Below, piece after piece: positions 29,060-39,136 of a stretch of 64,000 nucleotides of DNA; the stretch's first letter is position 1; the number at the start of each line of letters is the position of its first letter. The notes under the pieces are model-generated. The model saw only the letters and a program-made list of their open reading frames with translations. It was not told where the DNA came from and did not search any database. The stretch lies in the NCBI RefSeq assembly GCF_013277415.1, contig NZ_VMMX01000001.1, forward strand, positions 40,974 through 104,973, in the 5' to 3' direction. The translations under genes were made by a program, and so were the position numbers. The DNA comes from Streptococcus sp. 68. GTDB lineage: Bacteria; Bacillota; Bacilli; Lactobacillales; Streptococcaceae.

Positions 29060-31027
29060 ATGCAATCGAAAAAGTGGCTCTTAGGAGCAGGAGTGACCTT
29101 GAGCACAGCCATTCTTTTAACAGCTTGTGGGAAAAGTGAAAAGAATGCAGATGCTCCCAAAACATTTTCTTATGTTTATGCAGTTGATCCATCATCCTTG
29201 GATTATAGCCTTACAAGTAAAAGTTCAACTTCTGACGTAATAGGTAATGTCGTCGACGGTCTTTTAGAGAATGATAAATATGGGAATCTCATTCCTTCTC
29301 TAGCAGAGGATTGGTCAGTTTCTAAAGATGGCTTGACTTATACTTACAAATTACGTAAAGGTGTGAAGTGGTATACTTCAGAAGGAGAAGAGTATGCGGA
29401 AGTTAAAGCTCAGGATTTTGTTACAGGTCTGAAACATGCAGCAGACGGAAAATCCGATGGTCTTTCTTTGGTTGAGAAATCCATCAAAGGATTGGAGGCT
29501 TATGTTAGTGGTGAGACAAACGATTTCTCAACTGTAGGTGTGAAGGCTCTTGATGATTATACGGTAGAATATACCCTTAATCAACCGGAAAGTTTTTGGA
29601 ACTCTAAAGTAACAACAGCAACCATGCTTCCTGTAAATGAAGAATTTTTGAATGCAACAGGCAAGGATTACGGAGCGCCAACTCCATCAAGTATTCTTTA
29701 CAATGGCCCATATTTTTTGAAATCTTTGATTTCTAAATCTGTGATTGAATATGAAAAAAATCCTAACTATTGGGATAAGGACAATGTCAAAATTGATAAT
29801 GTTAAATTGACATTCTATGATGGTTCAGATCAAGAATCCTTAATTCGTAGCTTTACACAAGGTGCCTATACCACTGCACGTCTTTTTCCAGCAAGCTCAA
29901 ACTTTGAGTCAACTAAGAAAGAGTACGGAGATAAGATTGTCTATAGTCCACAAGAGGCAACAAGCTACTACCTCACTGTGAATGTAAACCGCCAGTCTTA
30001 CAATAAAACAGCTAAAACAGATGAGTCACAAAAAACATCAACAAAAGAAGCTCTTCTCAATAAGAACTTCCGTCAGGCTCTTAATTTTGCATTTAATCGC
30101 CACGCCTATACAGCTCAATTAAACGGTGAAGAGGGTGCGGATAAGATTATTCGTAATAGTCTAGTGCCAGATAACTATGTTCAAGTAGCTGGGAAGACCT
30201 TCGGACAGTTGGCTCAGGATGAACTACTGAAATATGGAGAACAGTGGAAAGATGTGACTCTCACAGATGGTAAGGATACAATTTACAATCCAACAAAGGC
30301 TAAATCTGCATTTGAAAAAGCGAAGTCAGAATTGCAAGCTAAGGGAGTGAGTTTCCCGATTCATTTGGATGTGCCAGTAGAACAGACAGATGTAGTTGCG
30401 GTTCAACAAACCAATTCGCTAAAACAATCAATTGAAGAAACGCTTGGAACGGAGAATGTCATTATAGATGTTCTTCAAATGACAGATAATGAGAAGGAAA
30501 GTATTACTTCTCAAGCTAAAGTTCCAACCCAAAAAGATTATGATTTGAACGGAACAGGTTGGGGACCAGATTACCAAGATCCAGCAACCTATCTCAATAT
30601 TTTAGATGCTAAGAAGGGTTCTGCCTTGAAACATCTAGGTATAACAAAGGGCAAGGATCCTGAAGTTGTGGCGAAAGTTGGCTTGGATGAATACAAGAAG
30701 CTCTTGGATGATGCGGCTTCTGAGACAAGTAATCTTGATAAACGATACGAAAAGTATGCCAAAGCACAGGCTTGGGTTACTGATAGTTCACTTCTTATTC
30801 CAGTTGCTTCTTCAGGGGGCTCTCCTATGGTTAGTCGTACTGTTCCATTTACCAAAGCTTATTCACAGGTCGGTATTAAGGGGGATCCATTTATTTTTAA
30901 AGGAATGGAACTTCAAAATGATATTGTGACAACTAAAGAGTATGATGCGGCCTTCAAAAAGTGGCAAAAGGAAAAACTGGAATCGAATGCTCAGTATCAA
31001 AAGGATTTAGAAAAGCACATAAAATAA
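29060..31027 (+). CDS. aliC: Oligopeptide-binding lipoprotein, AliC-like (AliB-like ORF1)
   Basis: A 655-residue substrate-binding protein of the SBP_bac_5 / OppA family. The signal peptide ends in the lipobox LLTACGKS, so it is anchored to the membrane at Cys. The family core WSVSKDGLTYTYKLRKGVKWYT, DFVTGLKHA and the NKNFRQALNFAFNR region are present. There is no permease or ATPase gene nearby, so like other pneumococcal Ali proteins it would feed the AmiCDEF transporter. It lies directly after dexB, where capsule genes would begin in encapsulated strains. In capsule-less pneumococci of the aliC/aliD type this position is occupied by such a gene. Confidence 0.88.
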   Translation: MQSKKWLLGAGVTLSTAILLTACGKSEKNADAPKTFSYVYAVDPSSLDYSLTSKSSTSDVIGNVVDGLLENDKYGNLIPSLAEDWSVSKDGLTYTYKLRKGVKWYTSEGEEYAEVKAQDFVTGLKHAADGKSDGLSLVEKSIKGLEAYVSGETNDFSTVGVKALDDYTVEYTLNQPESFWNSKVTTATMLPVNEEFLNATGKDYGAPTPSSILYNGPYFLKSLISKSVIEYEKNPNYWDKDNVKIDNVKLTFYDGSDQESLIRSFTQGAYTTARLFPASSNFESTKKEYGDKIVYSPQEATSYYLTVNVNRQSYNKTAKTDESQKTSTKEALLNKNFRQALNFAFNRHAYTAQLNGEEGADKIIRNSLVPDNYVQVAGKTFGQLAQDELLKYGEQWKDVTLTDGKDTIYNPTKAKSAFEKAKSELQAKGVSFPIHLDVPVEQTDVVAVQQTNSLKQSIEETLGTENVIIDVLQMTDNEKESITSQAKVPTQKDYDLNGTGWGPDYQDPATYLNILDAKKGSALKHLGITKGKDPEVVAKVGLDEYKKLLDDAASETSNLDKRYEKYAKAQAWVTDSSLLIPVASSGGSPMVSRTVPFTKAYSQVGIKGDPFIFKGMELQNDIVTTKEYDAAFKKWQKEKLESNAQYQKDLEKHIK

Positions 31028-31097
31028 TGTGAATGAGAATCTTGCTTTCGTTAGGTTATCAGTTAATTTATTGATATTTAAATGATAAATCGTATAA

Positions 31098-31142
31098 AAA
31101 CAAGGGAGAACTGTATGAAAGATAGAAATCCTTTGTTTTTTT
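31098..31142 (+). terminator. Weak hairpin after the aliC-like gene
   Basis: AAACAAGG and CCTTTGTTT could pair around a loop of about 25 bases, followed by T residues. The pairing is loose, so this is a tentative terminator. Confidence 0.4.
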
Positions 31143-31185
31143 ATGACTAAAGTTTATAAACTTTCATTCTCAAAATTCAATTAAC

Positions 31186-31214
31186 TTTACAAATTCCCAC
31201 TATTTTGGTAAAAT
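31186..31214 (+). promoter_or_regulatory. Promoter of the aliD-like gene
   Basis: TTTACA (31186-31191), 17 bp, TAAAAT (31209-31214), about 40 bp upstream of ATG 31254. The aliD-like gene therefore seems to be transcribed on its own. Confidence 0.6.
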
Positions 31215-31253
31215 AAACTTATGTTATAAAAACTAACATAAAGGAGAAAGAAG

Positions 31254-33212
31254 ATGACTACAAAAAAGCGTGTCCTTAGTGCAGGCCTGACTGTTGCGGC
31301 TGCTTTGCTTTTAACTGCTTGCGGACAATCAGGTTCAGATACAAAAACTTACTCATCAACCTTTAGTGGAAATCCAACTACATTTAACTATCTATTAGAC
31401 TACTACGCTGATAATACAGCCATCATTACCAACCTAGTTGATGGTTTGCTTGAAAATGACAATTACGGGAATCTAGTTCCATCTTTGGCAGAAGACTGGT
31501 CTGTTTCGAGCGACGGTCTGACTTATACCTATAAACTGAGAAAAGATGCCAAATGGTTCACGGCTGACGGTGAAGAGTACGCCCCAGTCAAGGCCCAGGA
31601 TTTTGTGACAGGTATCCAGTACGCAGTGGACAATAAATCACAGGCTATTGACTTGATTCAAAATTCAATCAAGGGCTTGAATGATTATATTACAGGAGTA
31701 GATTCTGACTTTTCTAAGGTTGGGGTGAAGGCCATTGACGACCAGACTGTTGAGTATACTTTGGTACGCCCAGAACCTTACTGGAATTCAAAAACAACCA
31801 ACAGTATCCTTTTCCCAGTCAATGAAGAGTTTCTAAATTCAAAAGGGAAAGATTTTGGTACCCTATCTCCAGATAGCATTCTCTACAGCGGACCTTATTT
31901 GTTAAAAGATTTCACATCAAAATCATCGATTGAGTATGTGAAAAATCCGCATTACTATGATCATGACAAAGTATCGATTGAACACGTGAAATTAGCTTAC
32001 TTTGATGGCTCAGACCAAGAATTGACCATTCGTAACTTTGAAAGTGGAGCCTATTCTATCGCTGGGGTTTATCCAAATAGTTCAAACTTTGCCAAGACCA
32101 AGGAGAAATATAAGGATAATATCGTCTATAGCTTGCAGGACAAGACTTCTTGGTATTTCAATTTCAACGTCAACCGCAAGGCCTACAACCATACATCTAA
32201 AACGACAGATGAGCAGAAGAAGTCGACTGAGACAGCTGTCTTGAACAAAAACTTCCGCCAAGCAGTGAACTTCGCCTTGGACCGCACAGCCTATTCTGCC
32301 CAGTCAAACGGGGAAGAAGCGGCTAGCAAGACCCTTCGTAACACCTTGGTGCCTCCTACATTTGTCCAAGTTGGAGACAAGACCTTTGGAGAAGTAGTCG
32401 CTTCTAAATTAGTCAACTATGGTACAGAATGGTCAGGTATTAACTTGGCAGATGCTCAGGATGCCTATTTCAACAAAGAAAAAGCCCAAGCAAAATTTGC
32501 GGAAGCTAAAAAAGAATTGGCAAGTCAAGGTGTGACTTTCCCAATTCACTTGGATGTGGCTGTTGATCAGACAAGTAAAAATGCTGTGACAGGCATGAAC
32601 TCAGTTAAGCAGACCCTTGAGTCAGTTTTGGGTGATGATAACATTGTCATTGATGTTCAGCAACTTTCAACAGATGATTTTAATAACGTAGCCTTCTTAG
32701 CGCCAACAGCAGCTGATCGTGACTATGATTTGAACTTTGATGGTTGGGTAGGTGACTACCAAGATCCATCAACTTATCTCAATCCTTTCAATGCAGAGGA
32801 TGGATTCTACCTCAAGATTTTTGGACTAGATGCCAAGGAAGACAAGGAAAAAATCACTAGCCTAGGTCTGGATACCTACACTAAGATGCTCAAAGATGCA
32901 GATAGTGAAAATAAAAATGTAGCCAAACGCTATGAAAAATATGCTGAAGCACAGGCTTGGATGATTGACAATTCTCTGATTATGTCAGCCATGTCAAGTG
33001 GTGGTACAGCATCTGTAACCAAAGTAACGCCATTTACAAGAGGGTATTCATTGGTTGGTATCAAGGGTGATGGCAATAACTACAAGTACATGAAACTGCA
33101 AAAAGACACTGTGACGACCAAACAGTTTGAAGAAGCTAAGACCAAATGGGAGCAAGAAAGCAAAAAAGCAATCGAAAAAGCTCAAAAAGAAGCAGAAAAA
33201 CATGTTAAATAG
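31254..33212 (+). CDS. aliD: Oligopeptide-binding lipoprotein, AliD-like (AliB-like ORF2)
   Basis: A 652-residue paralogue of the preceding protein and of AliA. The lipobox is LLLTACGQS. The shared core (LVDGLLENDNYGNLVPSLAEDWSVSSDGL...) is intact, while the predicted ligand-contact region differs: NFDGWVGDYQDPSTYL in place of NGTGWGPDYQDPATYL in the first protein. That suggests different peptide preferences. It has its own promoter, and a terminator follows at 33242-33276. In pneumococcal nomenclature this is the second AliB-like ORF of capsule-less strains; the symbol is assigned by position and similarity. Confidence 0.87.
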   Translation: MTTKKRVLSAGLTVAAALLLTACGQSGSDTKTYSSTFSGNPTTFNYLLDYYADNTAIITNLVDGLLENDNYGNLVPSLAEDWSVSSDGLTYTYKLRKDAKWFTADGEEYAPVKAQDFVTGIQYAVDNKSQAIDLIQNSIKGLNDYITGVDSDFSKVGVKAIDDQTVEYTLVRPEPYWNSKTTNSILFPVNEEFLNSKGKDFGTLSPDSILYSGPYLLKDFTSKSSIEYVKNPHYYDHDKVSIEHVKLAYFDGSDQELTIRNFESGAYSIAGVYPNSSNFAKTKEKYKDNIVYSLQDKTSWYFNFNVNRKAYNHTSKTTDEQKKSTETAVLNKNFRQAVNFALDRTAYSAQSNGEEAASKTLRNTLVPPTFVQVGDKTFGEVVASKLVNYGTEWSGINLADAQDAYFNKEKAQAKFAEAKKELASQGVTFPIHLDVAVDQTSKNAVTGMNSVKQTLESVLGDDNIVIDVQQLSTDDFNNVAFLAPTAADRDYDLNFDGWVGDYQDPSTYLNPFNAEDGFYLKIFGLDAKEDKEKITSLGLDTYTKMLKDADSENKNVAKRYEKYAEAQAWMIDNSLIMSAMSSGGTASVTKVTPFTRGYSLVGIKGDGNNYKYMKLQKDTVTTKQFEEAKTKWEQESKKAIEKAQKEAEKHVK

Positions 33213-33241
33213 TTAGAAATAGCCTTTTCAAGCAAAATCAT

Positions 33242-33276
33242 AAAGACAAACATCAGTTTTGGTGCTTGTCTTTTTA
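33242..33276 (+). terminator. Terminator of the aliD-like gene
   Basis: AAAGACAA-A-CATCA pairs with TGGTG-C-TTGTCTTT, then TTAAA. Confidence 0.75.
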
Positions 33277-33395
33277 AATCACTCGGCTATTGAAAACTGA
33301 GAAATGATTTGTTTTGTGCTAAAATAGATTGAAACTAAGATCCTCTCTTTTACTATAGTTAAGGAGATGTAAAGATAAGTGATAAGGAAGAGACT

Positions 33396-34496
33396 ATGTA
33401 CGACTATCTAATCGTTGGTGCTGGTTTGTCGGGAGCAATTTTTGCTTATGAAGCAACCAAGCGTGAAAAAAAAGTAAAAGTTATTGATAAACGTGACCAC
33501 ATTGGTGGAAATATCTACTGTGAGAATGTAGAAGGGGTTAATGTTCATAAATATGGTGCCCATATCTTTCATACTTCTAACAAGAAAGTTTGGGACTATG
33601 TCAATCAATTCGCTGAATTTAACAACTATATCAACTCGCCTCTAGCTAATTACAAGGGTAGCCTTTATAATCTACCTTTCAATATGAATACTTTCTATGC
33701 TATGTGGGGGACAAAAACTCCTCAAGAGGTCAAAGATAAGATTGCTGATCAAACGGCTCATATGAAGGACGTTGAACCTAAAAACTTAGAGGAACAGGCT
33801 ATCAAGTTGATCGGTCCAGATATTTATGAAAAGTTGATCAAAGGCTACACTGAAAAGCAATGGGGACGTTCTGCGACTGACCTTCCACCCTTTATCATCA
33901 AACGTCTACCAGTTCGTTTAACCTTTGATAATAATTATTTCAATGACCGTTACCAAGGGATTCCAATTGGTGGTTACAACATCATCATCGAAAATATGCT
34001 CAAGAATGTAGAAGTAGAACTTGGTCTTGACTTTTTTGCCAATCGTCAGGAATTAGAAGCTTCTGCTGAAAAAGTTGTCTTTACAGGGATGATTGACCAA
34101 TACTTCGATTATAAACATGGTGAGTTAGAATACCGTAGTCTTCGTTTTGAGCATGAAGTTCTTGATGAAGAAAACTATCAAGGAAATGCTGTTGTCAACT
34201 ATACAGAACGAGAAATTCCTTATACTCGCATTATTGAGCATAAACACTTTGAGTATGGTACACAAGCTAAAACGGTCATTACTCGTGAATATCCAGCAGA
34301 TTGGAAACGTGGTGATGAGCCTTATTATCCAATCAATGATGAGAGAAACAATGCTATATTTGCCAAATATCAGGAAGAAGCGGCAACAAATGACAAGGTT
34401 ATTTTCTGTGGTCGTTTAGCAGATTATAAATACTACGACATGCATGTGGTTATTGAACAGGCTTTGAATGTAGTCGAGGAAGAGTTGGGACGTTAA
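33396..34496 (+). CDS. glf: UDP-galactopyranose mutase
   Basis: Flavoenzyme that interconverts UDP-galactopyranose and UDP-galactofuranose. The 366-residue protein starts with the FAD-binding YLIVGAGLSGAIFAYEATKR, then DHIGGNIY, GAHIFHT, the GYTEKQWG motif, RLPVRLTFDNNYFNDRYQGIPIGGY with substrate-binding Arg, and a C-terminal GRLADYKYYDMHVVIEQAL. AAGGAAGAG precedes ATG 33396. UDP-Galf is a precursor of many capsules, but no glycosyltransferase or polymerase gene lies nearby. It may be a capsule-locus survivor or serve another glycan elsewhere in the genome. No frame damage is visible. Confidence 0.95.
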   Translation: MYDYLIVGAGLSGAIFAYEATKREKKVKVIDKRDHIGGNIYCENVEGVNVHKYGAHIFHTSNKKVWDYVNQFAEFNNYINSPLANYKGSLYNLPFNMNTFYAMWGTKTPQEVKDKIADQTAHMKDVEPKNLEEQAIKLIGPDIYEKLIKGYTEKQWGRSATDLPPFIIKRLPVRLTFDNNYFNDRYQGIPIGGYNIIIENMLKNVEVELGLDFFANRQELEASAEKVVFTGMIDQYFDYKHGELEYRSLRFEHEVLDEENYQGNAVVNYTEREIPYTRIIEHKHFEYGTQAKTVITREYPADWKRGDEPYYPINDERNNAIFAKYQEEAATNDKVIFCGRLADYKYYDMHVVIEQALNVVEEELGR

Positions 34497-34548
34497 CGCA
34501 AGGATTCTGTCATTTTAGAATTTTTGCTATTTAAGATTTTTAGAAGTA

Positions 34549-34654
34549 ATACTCAATGAAAATCAAAGAGCAAACTAGGAAACTAGCCGCAGGCTGTACT
34601 TGAGTACGGCAAGGCGACGTTGACGTGGTTTGAATTTGATTTTCGAAGAGTATA
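34549..34654 (-). repeat. BOX element between glf and aliA
   Basis: ATACTCAATGAAAATCAAAG at the left end and GATTTTCGAAGAGTATA at the right end, with the CGGCAAGGCGACGTTGACG boxA core inside. Orientation is opposite to the clpL-luxS element. The rest of the 340-bp gap (34497-34836) holds only the aliA promoter. Confidence 0.9.
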
Positions 34655-34782
34655 AGGTCAACAAGATTCTTTGCTGCTTATCAGAAGAGAACCTATGTTG
34701 GCTTTTTTGGCCTAAATGAACAATTTTATTTTTCAGAATATATCAAATATAACAAATAACTCTTAAAATTCAGAAAATTCTA

Positions 34783-34811
34783 TTGACAGGACTTGAAAAA
34801 GAGTCTATAAT
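34783..34811 (+). promoter_or_regulatory. Promoter of aliA
   Basis: TTGACA (34783-34788), 17 bp, TATAAT (34806-34811), immediately before AAAGGAG and ATG 34837. Confidence 0.85.
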
Positions 34812-34836
34812 GAATAAAAAAACAAAGGAGAATACT

Positions 34837-36816
34837 ATGAAAACAAGAAAAGTATTGACTCTTGCGGGAGTAACCTTATTAGCAGCTGGTGTTTTAGCTG
34901 CTTGTTCTGGGGGTTCAGGCGCTCAAGGTGAAAAAACCTTTGCATTTACATACGAGACACATCCGGATAATCTCAACTATTTGACAACTGGTAAGGCAGC
35001 AACTTCTGAGATTACTAGTAATGTGATTGATGGATTGCTTGAAAATGATAAATACGGGAACCTTGTTCCTTCATTGGCAGAAGACTGGTCGGTCTCTAAG
35101 GATGGCTTGACTTATACTTATAAGATTCGTCAGGATGCCAAGTGGTATACATCTGAGGGAGAAGAGTACGCTCCTGTTAAGGCTCAGGACTTTGTAACAG
35201 GACTTAAATATGCAACAGATAAGAAAGCAGAAGCCCTTTACTTGGTACAGGATTCAATCAAAGGTCTGGATGCCTATGCCAAAGGTGAAATAACAGACTT
35301 CTCTCAAGTCGGGATTAAAGCGCTTGACGACCAAACAATCCAATACACCTTGAACAAACCTGAAACTTTTTGGAACTCAAAAACAACCATGGGTGTGCTT
35401 GCGCCAGTCAATGAAGAGTTTTTGAATTCAAAAGGGGATGATTTTGCCAAAGCTACGGATCCAAGTAGTCTCTTGTATAATGGCCCTTATTTGCTGAAAT
35501 CCATTGTAACCAAATCCTCTGTTGAATTTGCGAAAAATCCGAACTACTGGGATAAAGACAATGTGCATATTGACAAGGTCAAATTGTCATTCTGGGATGG
35601 ACAAGATACCAGCAAACCAGCAGAAAACTTTAAAGATGGTAGCCTTACAGCAGCTCGTCTTTATCCAACAAGTGCAAGTTTCGCAGAGCTTGAGAAGAGT
35701 ATGAAAGACAATATTGTCTATACTCAACAAGACTCTACGACTTATTTAGTAGGAACAAATATTGACCGTCAATCTTATAAACACACATCTAAGACTAGCG
35801 ACGAACAAAAGACATCTACTAAAAAAGCTCTCTTAAACAAGGATTTCCGTCAGGCTATTGCCTTTGGTTTTGACCGTACAGCTTATGCTTCTCAGTTGAA
35901 TGGAGAAACTGGAGCAAGCAAAATCTTGCGTAATCTCTTTGTGCCACCAACATTTGTTCAAGCAGATGGGAAGAACTTTGGCGATATAGTCAAAGAAAAA
36001 TTAGTGACTTATGGGGATGAATGGAAGGATGTCAATCTTGCAGATTCACAAGATGGTCTTTACAATCCAGAAAAAGCTAAAGCAGAATTTGCCAAAGCCA
36101 AATCAGCCCTACAAGCTGAGGGAGTACAATTCCCAATTCACCTAGATATGCCTGTTGACCAGACAGCAACTACAAAAGTTCAACGTGTCCAATCTATGAA
36201 ACAATCCTTGGAAGCAACTTTAGGAACTGATAATGTCGTTATTGATATCCAACAATTGCAAAAAGATGAATTGCTTAATGTAACTCTATTTGCCGAAAAT
36301 GCTGCTGGCGAAGACTGGGATTTATCAGATAATGTCGGTTGGGGTCCAGACTTTGCCGATCCATCAACCTACCTTGATATTATCAAACCTTCTGTAGGAG
36401 AAAGCACTAAAACATATTTAGGATTTGACTCAGGGGAAGATAATGTAGCTGCTAAAAAAGTAGGTCTATATGACTACGAAAAATTGGTTACTGAGGCTGG
36501 TGATGAGACTATAGATGTTGCTAAACGATATGATAAATACGCTGCAGCCCAAGCTTGGTTGACCGACAGTGCTTTGATCATCCCAACAACTTCTAAAACT
36601 GGTCGTCCAATCTTGTCTAAGATGGTACCATTTACAATACCATTTGCATTGTCAGGAAATAAAGGTACAAGTGACCCAGTCTTGTATAAATACCTTGAAC
36701 TTCAAGACAAGGCAGTCACAGCAGATGAATATCAAAAAGCTCAAGATAAATGGATGAAAGAAAAAGCAGAATCCAATAAAAAAGCGCAAGAAGAACTTGC
36801 AAAACATGTGAAATAA
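34837..36816 (+). CDS. aliA: Oligopeptide-binding lipoprotein AliA
   Basis: A 659-residue SBP_bac_5 lipoprotein with lipobox GVLAACSGG. It supplies peptides to the Ami permease. I start it at ATG 34837 after AAAGGAG; the longer open frame begins inside the -35 box and is not real. aliA is the classical right flank of the pneumococcal capsule locus. It is a paralogue of the two upstream genes (shared WSVSKDGLTYTYKIRQDAKWYT and NKDFRQAIAFGFDR). Confidence 0.93.
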   Translation: MKTRKVLTLAGVTLLAAGVLAACSGGSGAQGEKTFAFTYETHPDNLNYLTTGKAATSEITSNVIDGLLENDKYGNLVPSLAEDWSVSKDGLTYTYKIRQDAKWYTSEGEEYAPVKAQDFVTGLKYATDKKAEALYLVQDSIKGLDAYAKGEITDFSQVGIKALDDQTIQYTLNKPETFWNSKTTMGVLAPVNEEFLNSKGDDFAKATDPSSLLYNGPYLLKSIVTKSSVEFAKNPNYWDKDNVHIDKVKLSFWDGQDTSKPAENFKDGSLTAARLYPTSASFAELEKSMKDNIVYTQQDSTTYLVGTNIDRQSYKHTSKTSDEQKTSTKKALLNKDFRQAIAFGFDRTAYASQLNGETGASKILRNLFVPPTFVQADGKNFGDIVKEKLVTYGDEWKDVNLADSQDGLYNPEKAKAEFAKAKSALQAEGVQFPIHLDMPVDQTATTKVQRVQSMKQSLEATLGTDNVVIDIQQLQKDELLNVTLFAENAAGEDWDLSDNVGWGPDFADPSTYLDIIKPSVGESTKTYLGFDSGEDNVAAKKVGLYDYEKLVTEAGDETIDVAKRYDKYAAAQAWLTDSALIIPTTSKTGRPILSKMVPFTIPFALSGNKGTSDPVLYKYLELQDKAVTADEYQKAQDKWMKEKAESNKKAQEELAKHVK

Positions 36817-36835
36817 AACAAAAAGAGACTGAGCA

Positions 36836-36915
36836 AAAGTCTTTAAAAGCAAAACGCATATTGTCAGGTGTTGAAAAGCCTTGATAGTATGCGTTTTAGT
36901 GTGGGAAAATGTACT
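36836..36915 (+). repeat. SPRITE-like hairpin repeat after aliA
   Basis: AAAACGCATATTGTCA (36851-36866) pairs, with G-T wobbles, with TGATAGTATGCGTTTT (36882-36897). The element with its flanks (AAAGTCTTTAAAAGC before, GTGTGGGAAAATGTACTT after) is homologous to 47165-47260. I take both as members of the SPRITE family of pneumococcal hairpin repeats. Confidence 0.6.
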
Positions 36916-36943
36916 TGACCTCTGTATTTTATTTTGAAAATGA

Positions 36944-36976
36944 AAAAATCCTGAGTTTAGATTTCTCAGGATTTTT
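36944..36976. terminator. Terminator between convergent aliA and pbp1A
   Basis: AAAAATCCTGAG pairs with CTCAGGATTTTT; A and T runs on both sides make it work in either direction, chiefly for pbp1A on the minus strand. Confidence 0.85.
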
Positions 36977-36979
36977 CGT

Positions 36980-39136
36980 TTACTGTTGTGGTTGTGGTTG
37001 AACTTGAGGAGTTTGTGGAGCTGGATTTTGATTGACTCCTGGTGCATTTGGTGCTTGGTTTGGTCCATTAGTGCTAGCATCAGGACTTGTTGTTGGTGCT
37101 TGGCTAGTAGAACTTTCTGTACTTGTTGATGAGCTTTCTGTTGAAGATGATTGGGATGTTGTTTCAGTCCAAGTCGGTCTTGCTCCATTTTGGAAAACAA
37201 ACTGCCCATTTCGATAAATGCCATCTGGCATATTCCAGTCCTCTGGGTTGCTTCCTTCAGACAGGTAAGTCATCATAGAGCGGTAAACTTTGGCAGCGAC
37301 CGTAAGGCCATCGCCTACAAGTGGTGTCAGACGGTTAGAATAGCCTGTCCATACAGCCATTGAATATTTACGCGTATAACCAGCAAATAGTTCATCAGGT
37401 GCTACAAATTGAGAGGTCTTGATGTGATTTTCAATTTCCTCGTCTGTATAGTTAGAGGTTCCTGTTTTACCAGCCTGAGGGAGCCAAGCAAGATAGGCAT
37501 TTCGTCCAGTTCCATAAGTCAAGACTGTTTTCATCATGTCGGTCATCATATAGGCTGTCGTTTCCTTCATGGCACGAGTTCCGACATTAGAGAACTCTTT
37601 TTCACTCCCATCACTAAAGACGACTTTATGGATATACATTGGTTTATAGTAAGTTCCACCATTTGCAAAGGCAGCGTAAGCAGCAGCCATCTTTTCACTA
37701 CTTGCTCCATATTTTTTGTCTGACTCGGTTGTGTTACTTGAAATGGCATTTGAGTAGTGAAGACTTGGGTAGTCGATTCCGAGACCATTTAGGAAAGTCT
37801 TGGCGCGGTTGAGTCCGACCTTGTTTAGAGTTTCCACTGCTGGGACGTTTCGCGATTGTTGCAGGGCGTATTGCAAGGTGATGTTGCCAAAGTAGCCCCT
37901 ATCCCAGTTATAAACAGGAGTATCTGTCCCAGGGTAGTTATAGGGCTCATCGTGAACGATAGTAGCAGTTGAATCGTAGACACCGTACTCCAAGGCAGGA
38001 GCATAGTCCGTGATTGGTTTCATAGTTGATCCCCAGTCGCGGTTTGTTTCCACTGCTTGGTTAATTCCGAAGGAAACATTACTTGACTGATGGCGTGCTC
38101 CTAGCTGGGCAATGACTTTACCGTTAGAAACATCAACAATGGTAGAAGCGACTTGCAATTCATCATCTGGATAGGCAACGTATTCGTCTGTATTGTAAAT
38201 ATCCCACAGATGTTTTTGAGCTTCTTGGTCTACATTTGTGTAGACATCCATCCCAGTTGTGAGCAGGTTATAGCCTGTTTCTTCTTCAACTTGATTGATG
38301 ACTTCCTTGAGGTAATTATCCATGTAAGCAGGGTAATTACTTGCTGATTTGAGACTTTGTAGTCCATCAGTAATTGGTGTGTTGACTGCTTTCTCATACT
38401 GTTCAGCAGAGATGTAGCCTTGATTTTTCATTTCAGATAAGACCAAGTTTCGGCGGTCTTGAGCTGCTTCTGGATGTGAATAGGGGTCATATTGGTTTGG
38501 TGCCTGAGGCATTCCAGCCAGCAAGGCTAACTGAGGTAAACTTAAATTATTGAGGTCTTTACCATAGTAGTTTTGAGCTGCTGTCTGCATTCCATAGTTC
38601 CCATTAGACATGTAGACCTTATTTATATAGTAGGTCAAGATTTCTTGCTTGGTTGCTTTTTGTTCTAACTGAATCGCTAACCAAGCTTCCTGAGCCTTAC
38701 GAGAAATAGTCTGGTCGGAAGTTGAGGTTGAAAAGTAAGTCAACTTAATCAACTGTTGGGTGAGAGTTGATCCACCTTGGAGGGAATTGCTTTGCAGATT
38801 GCGCAAGAAAGCTCCCAGGATACGGATGGTATCAATCCCCCTGTGGTCGAAGAAGCGATGGTCTTCGATAGAAACGATTGCCTTAACCAAATCTGTGGGA
38901 ATATCATTAGCTTGGGCATTGACGCGGCGTTCAGAACCCAAGTCAGCAATGAGTTGATTTTTATTGTCGTAGATTTTACTAGAGGTTGTTGCAACTAGTT
39001 TACTCTCGGATAGGCTAGGAGCCTTGCTAACATAGTAGAAAAAAACTCCTCCGCCTAAGACAATGGCTGCGATAACCAAGCTTAAGAAGCTAATGCTCAG
39101 ATACTTGATTAGGCGCAGAATCGTTGGTTTGTTCAT
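36980..39136 (-). CDS. pbp1A: Penicillin-binding protein 1A (class A, GT51 plus transpeptidase)
   Basis: Bifunctional peptidoglycan synthase, 718 residues. An N-terminal membrane helix ([22 protein letters not shown]) is followed by the glycosyltransferase domain with catalytic Glu in [25 protein letters not shown] and [12 protein letters not shown]. The transpeptidase domain has Ser370-Thr-Met-Lys, SRN, and KTGTS. The tail is rich in Ser/Thr, Pro and Gln. Residues Thr371 and Thr574-Ser-Gln-Phe are those of susceptible pneumococci, so the main PBP1A resistance changes are absent here. The gene overlaps recU by 4 bp. Confidence 0.96.
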   Translation of the reverse strand: MNKPTILRLIKYLSISFLSLVIAAIVLGGGVFFYYVSKAPSLSESKLVATTSSKIYDNKNQLIADLGSERRVNAQANDIPTDLVKAIVSIEDHRFFDHRGIDTIRILGAFLRNLQSNSLQGGSTLTQQLIKLTYFSTSTSDQTISRKAQEAWLAIQLEQKATKQEILTYYINKVYMSNGNYGMQTAAQNYYGKDLNNLSLPQLALLAGMPQAPNQYDPYSHPEAAQDRRNLVLSEMKNQGYISAEQYEKAVNTPITDGLQSLKSASNYPAYMDNYLKEVINQVEEETGYNLLTTGMDVYTNVDQEAQKHLWDIYNTDEYVAYPDDELQVASTIVDVSNGKVIAQLGARHQSSNVSFGINQAVETNRDWGSTMKPITDYAPALEYGVYDSTATIVHDEPYNYPGTDTPVYNWDRGYFGNITLQYALQQSRNVPAVETLNKVGLNRAKTFLNGLGIDYPSLHYSNAISSNTTESDKKYGASSEKMAAAYAAFANGGTYYKPMYIHKVVFSDGSEKEFSNVGTRAMKETTAYMMTDMMKTVLTYGTGRNAYLAWLPQAGKTGTSNYTDEEIENHIKTSQFVAPDELFAGYTRKYSMAVWTGYSNRLTPLVGDGLTVAAKVYRSMMTYLSEGSNPEDWNMPDGIYRNGQFVFQNGARPTWTETTSQSSSTESSSTSTESSTSQAPTTSPDASTNGPNQAPNAPGVNQNPAPQTPQVQPQPQQ

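Noticed and set aside
28893..34548. Search for capsule-gene or transposase remnants between dexB and glf
   Set aside because: Apart from the ali-like genes, promoters and terminators I saw no frame or motif resembling wzg, wchA, wzx, wzy or an IS transposase.
34783..34836. N-terminal extension of AliA
   Set aside because: It begins in the -35 box and includes the -10 box; the lipoprotein signal peptide starts at 34837 after AAAGGAG.
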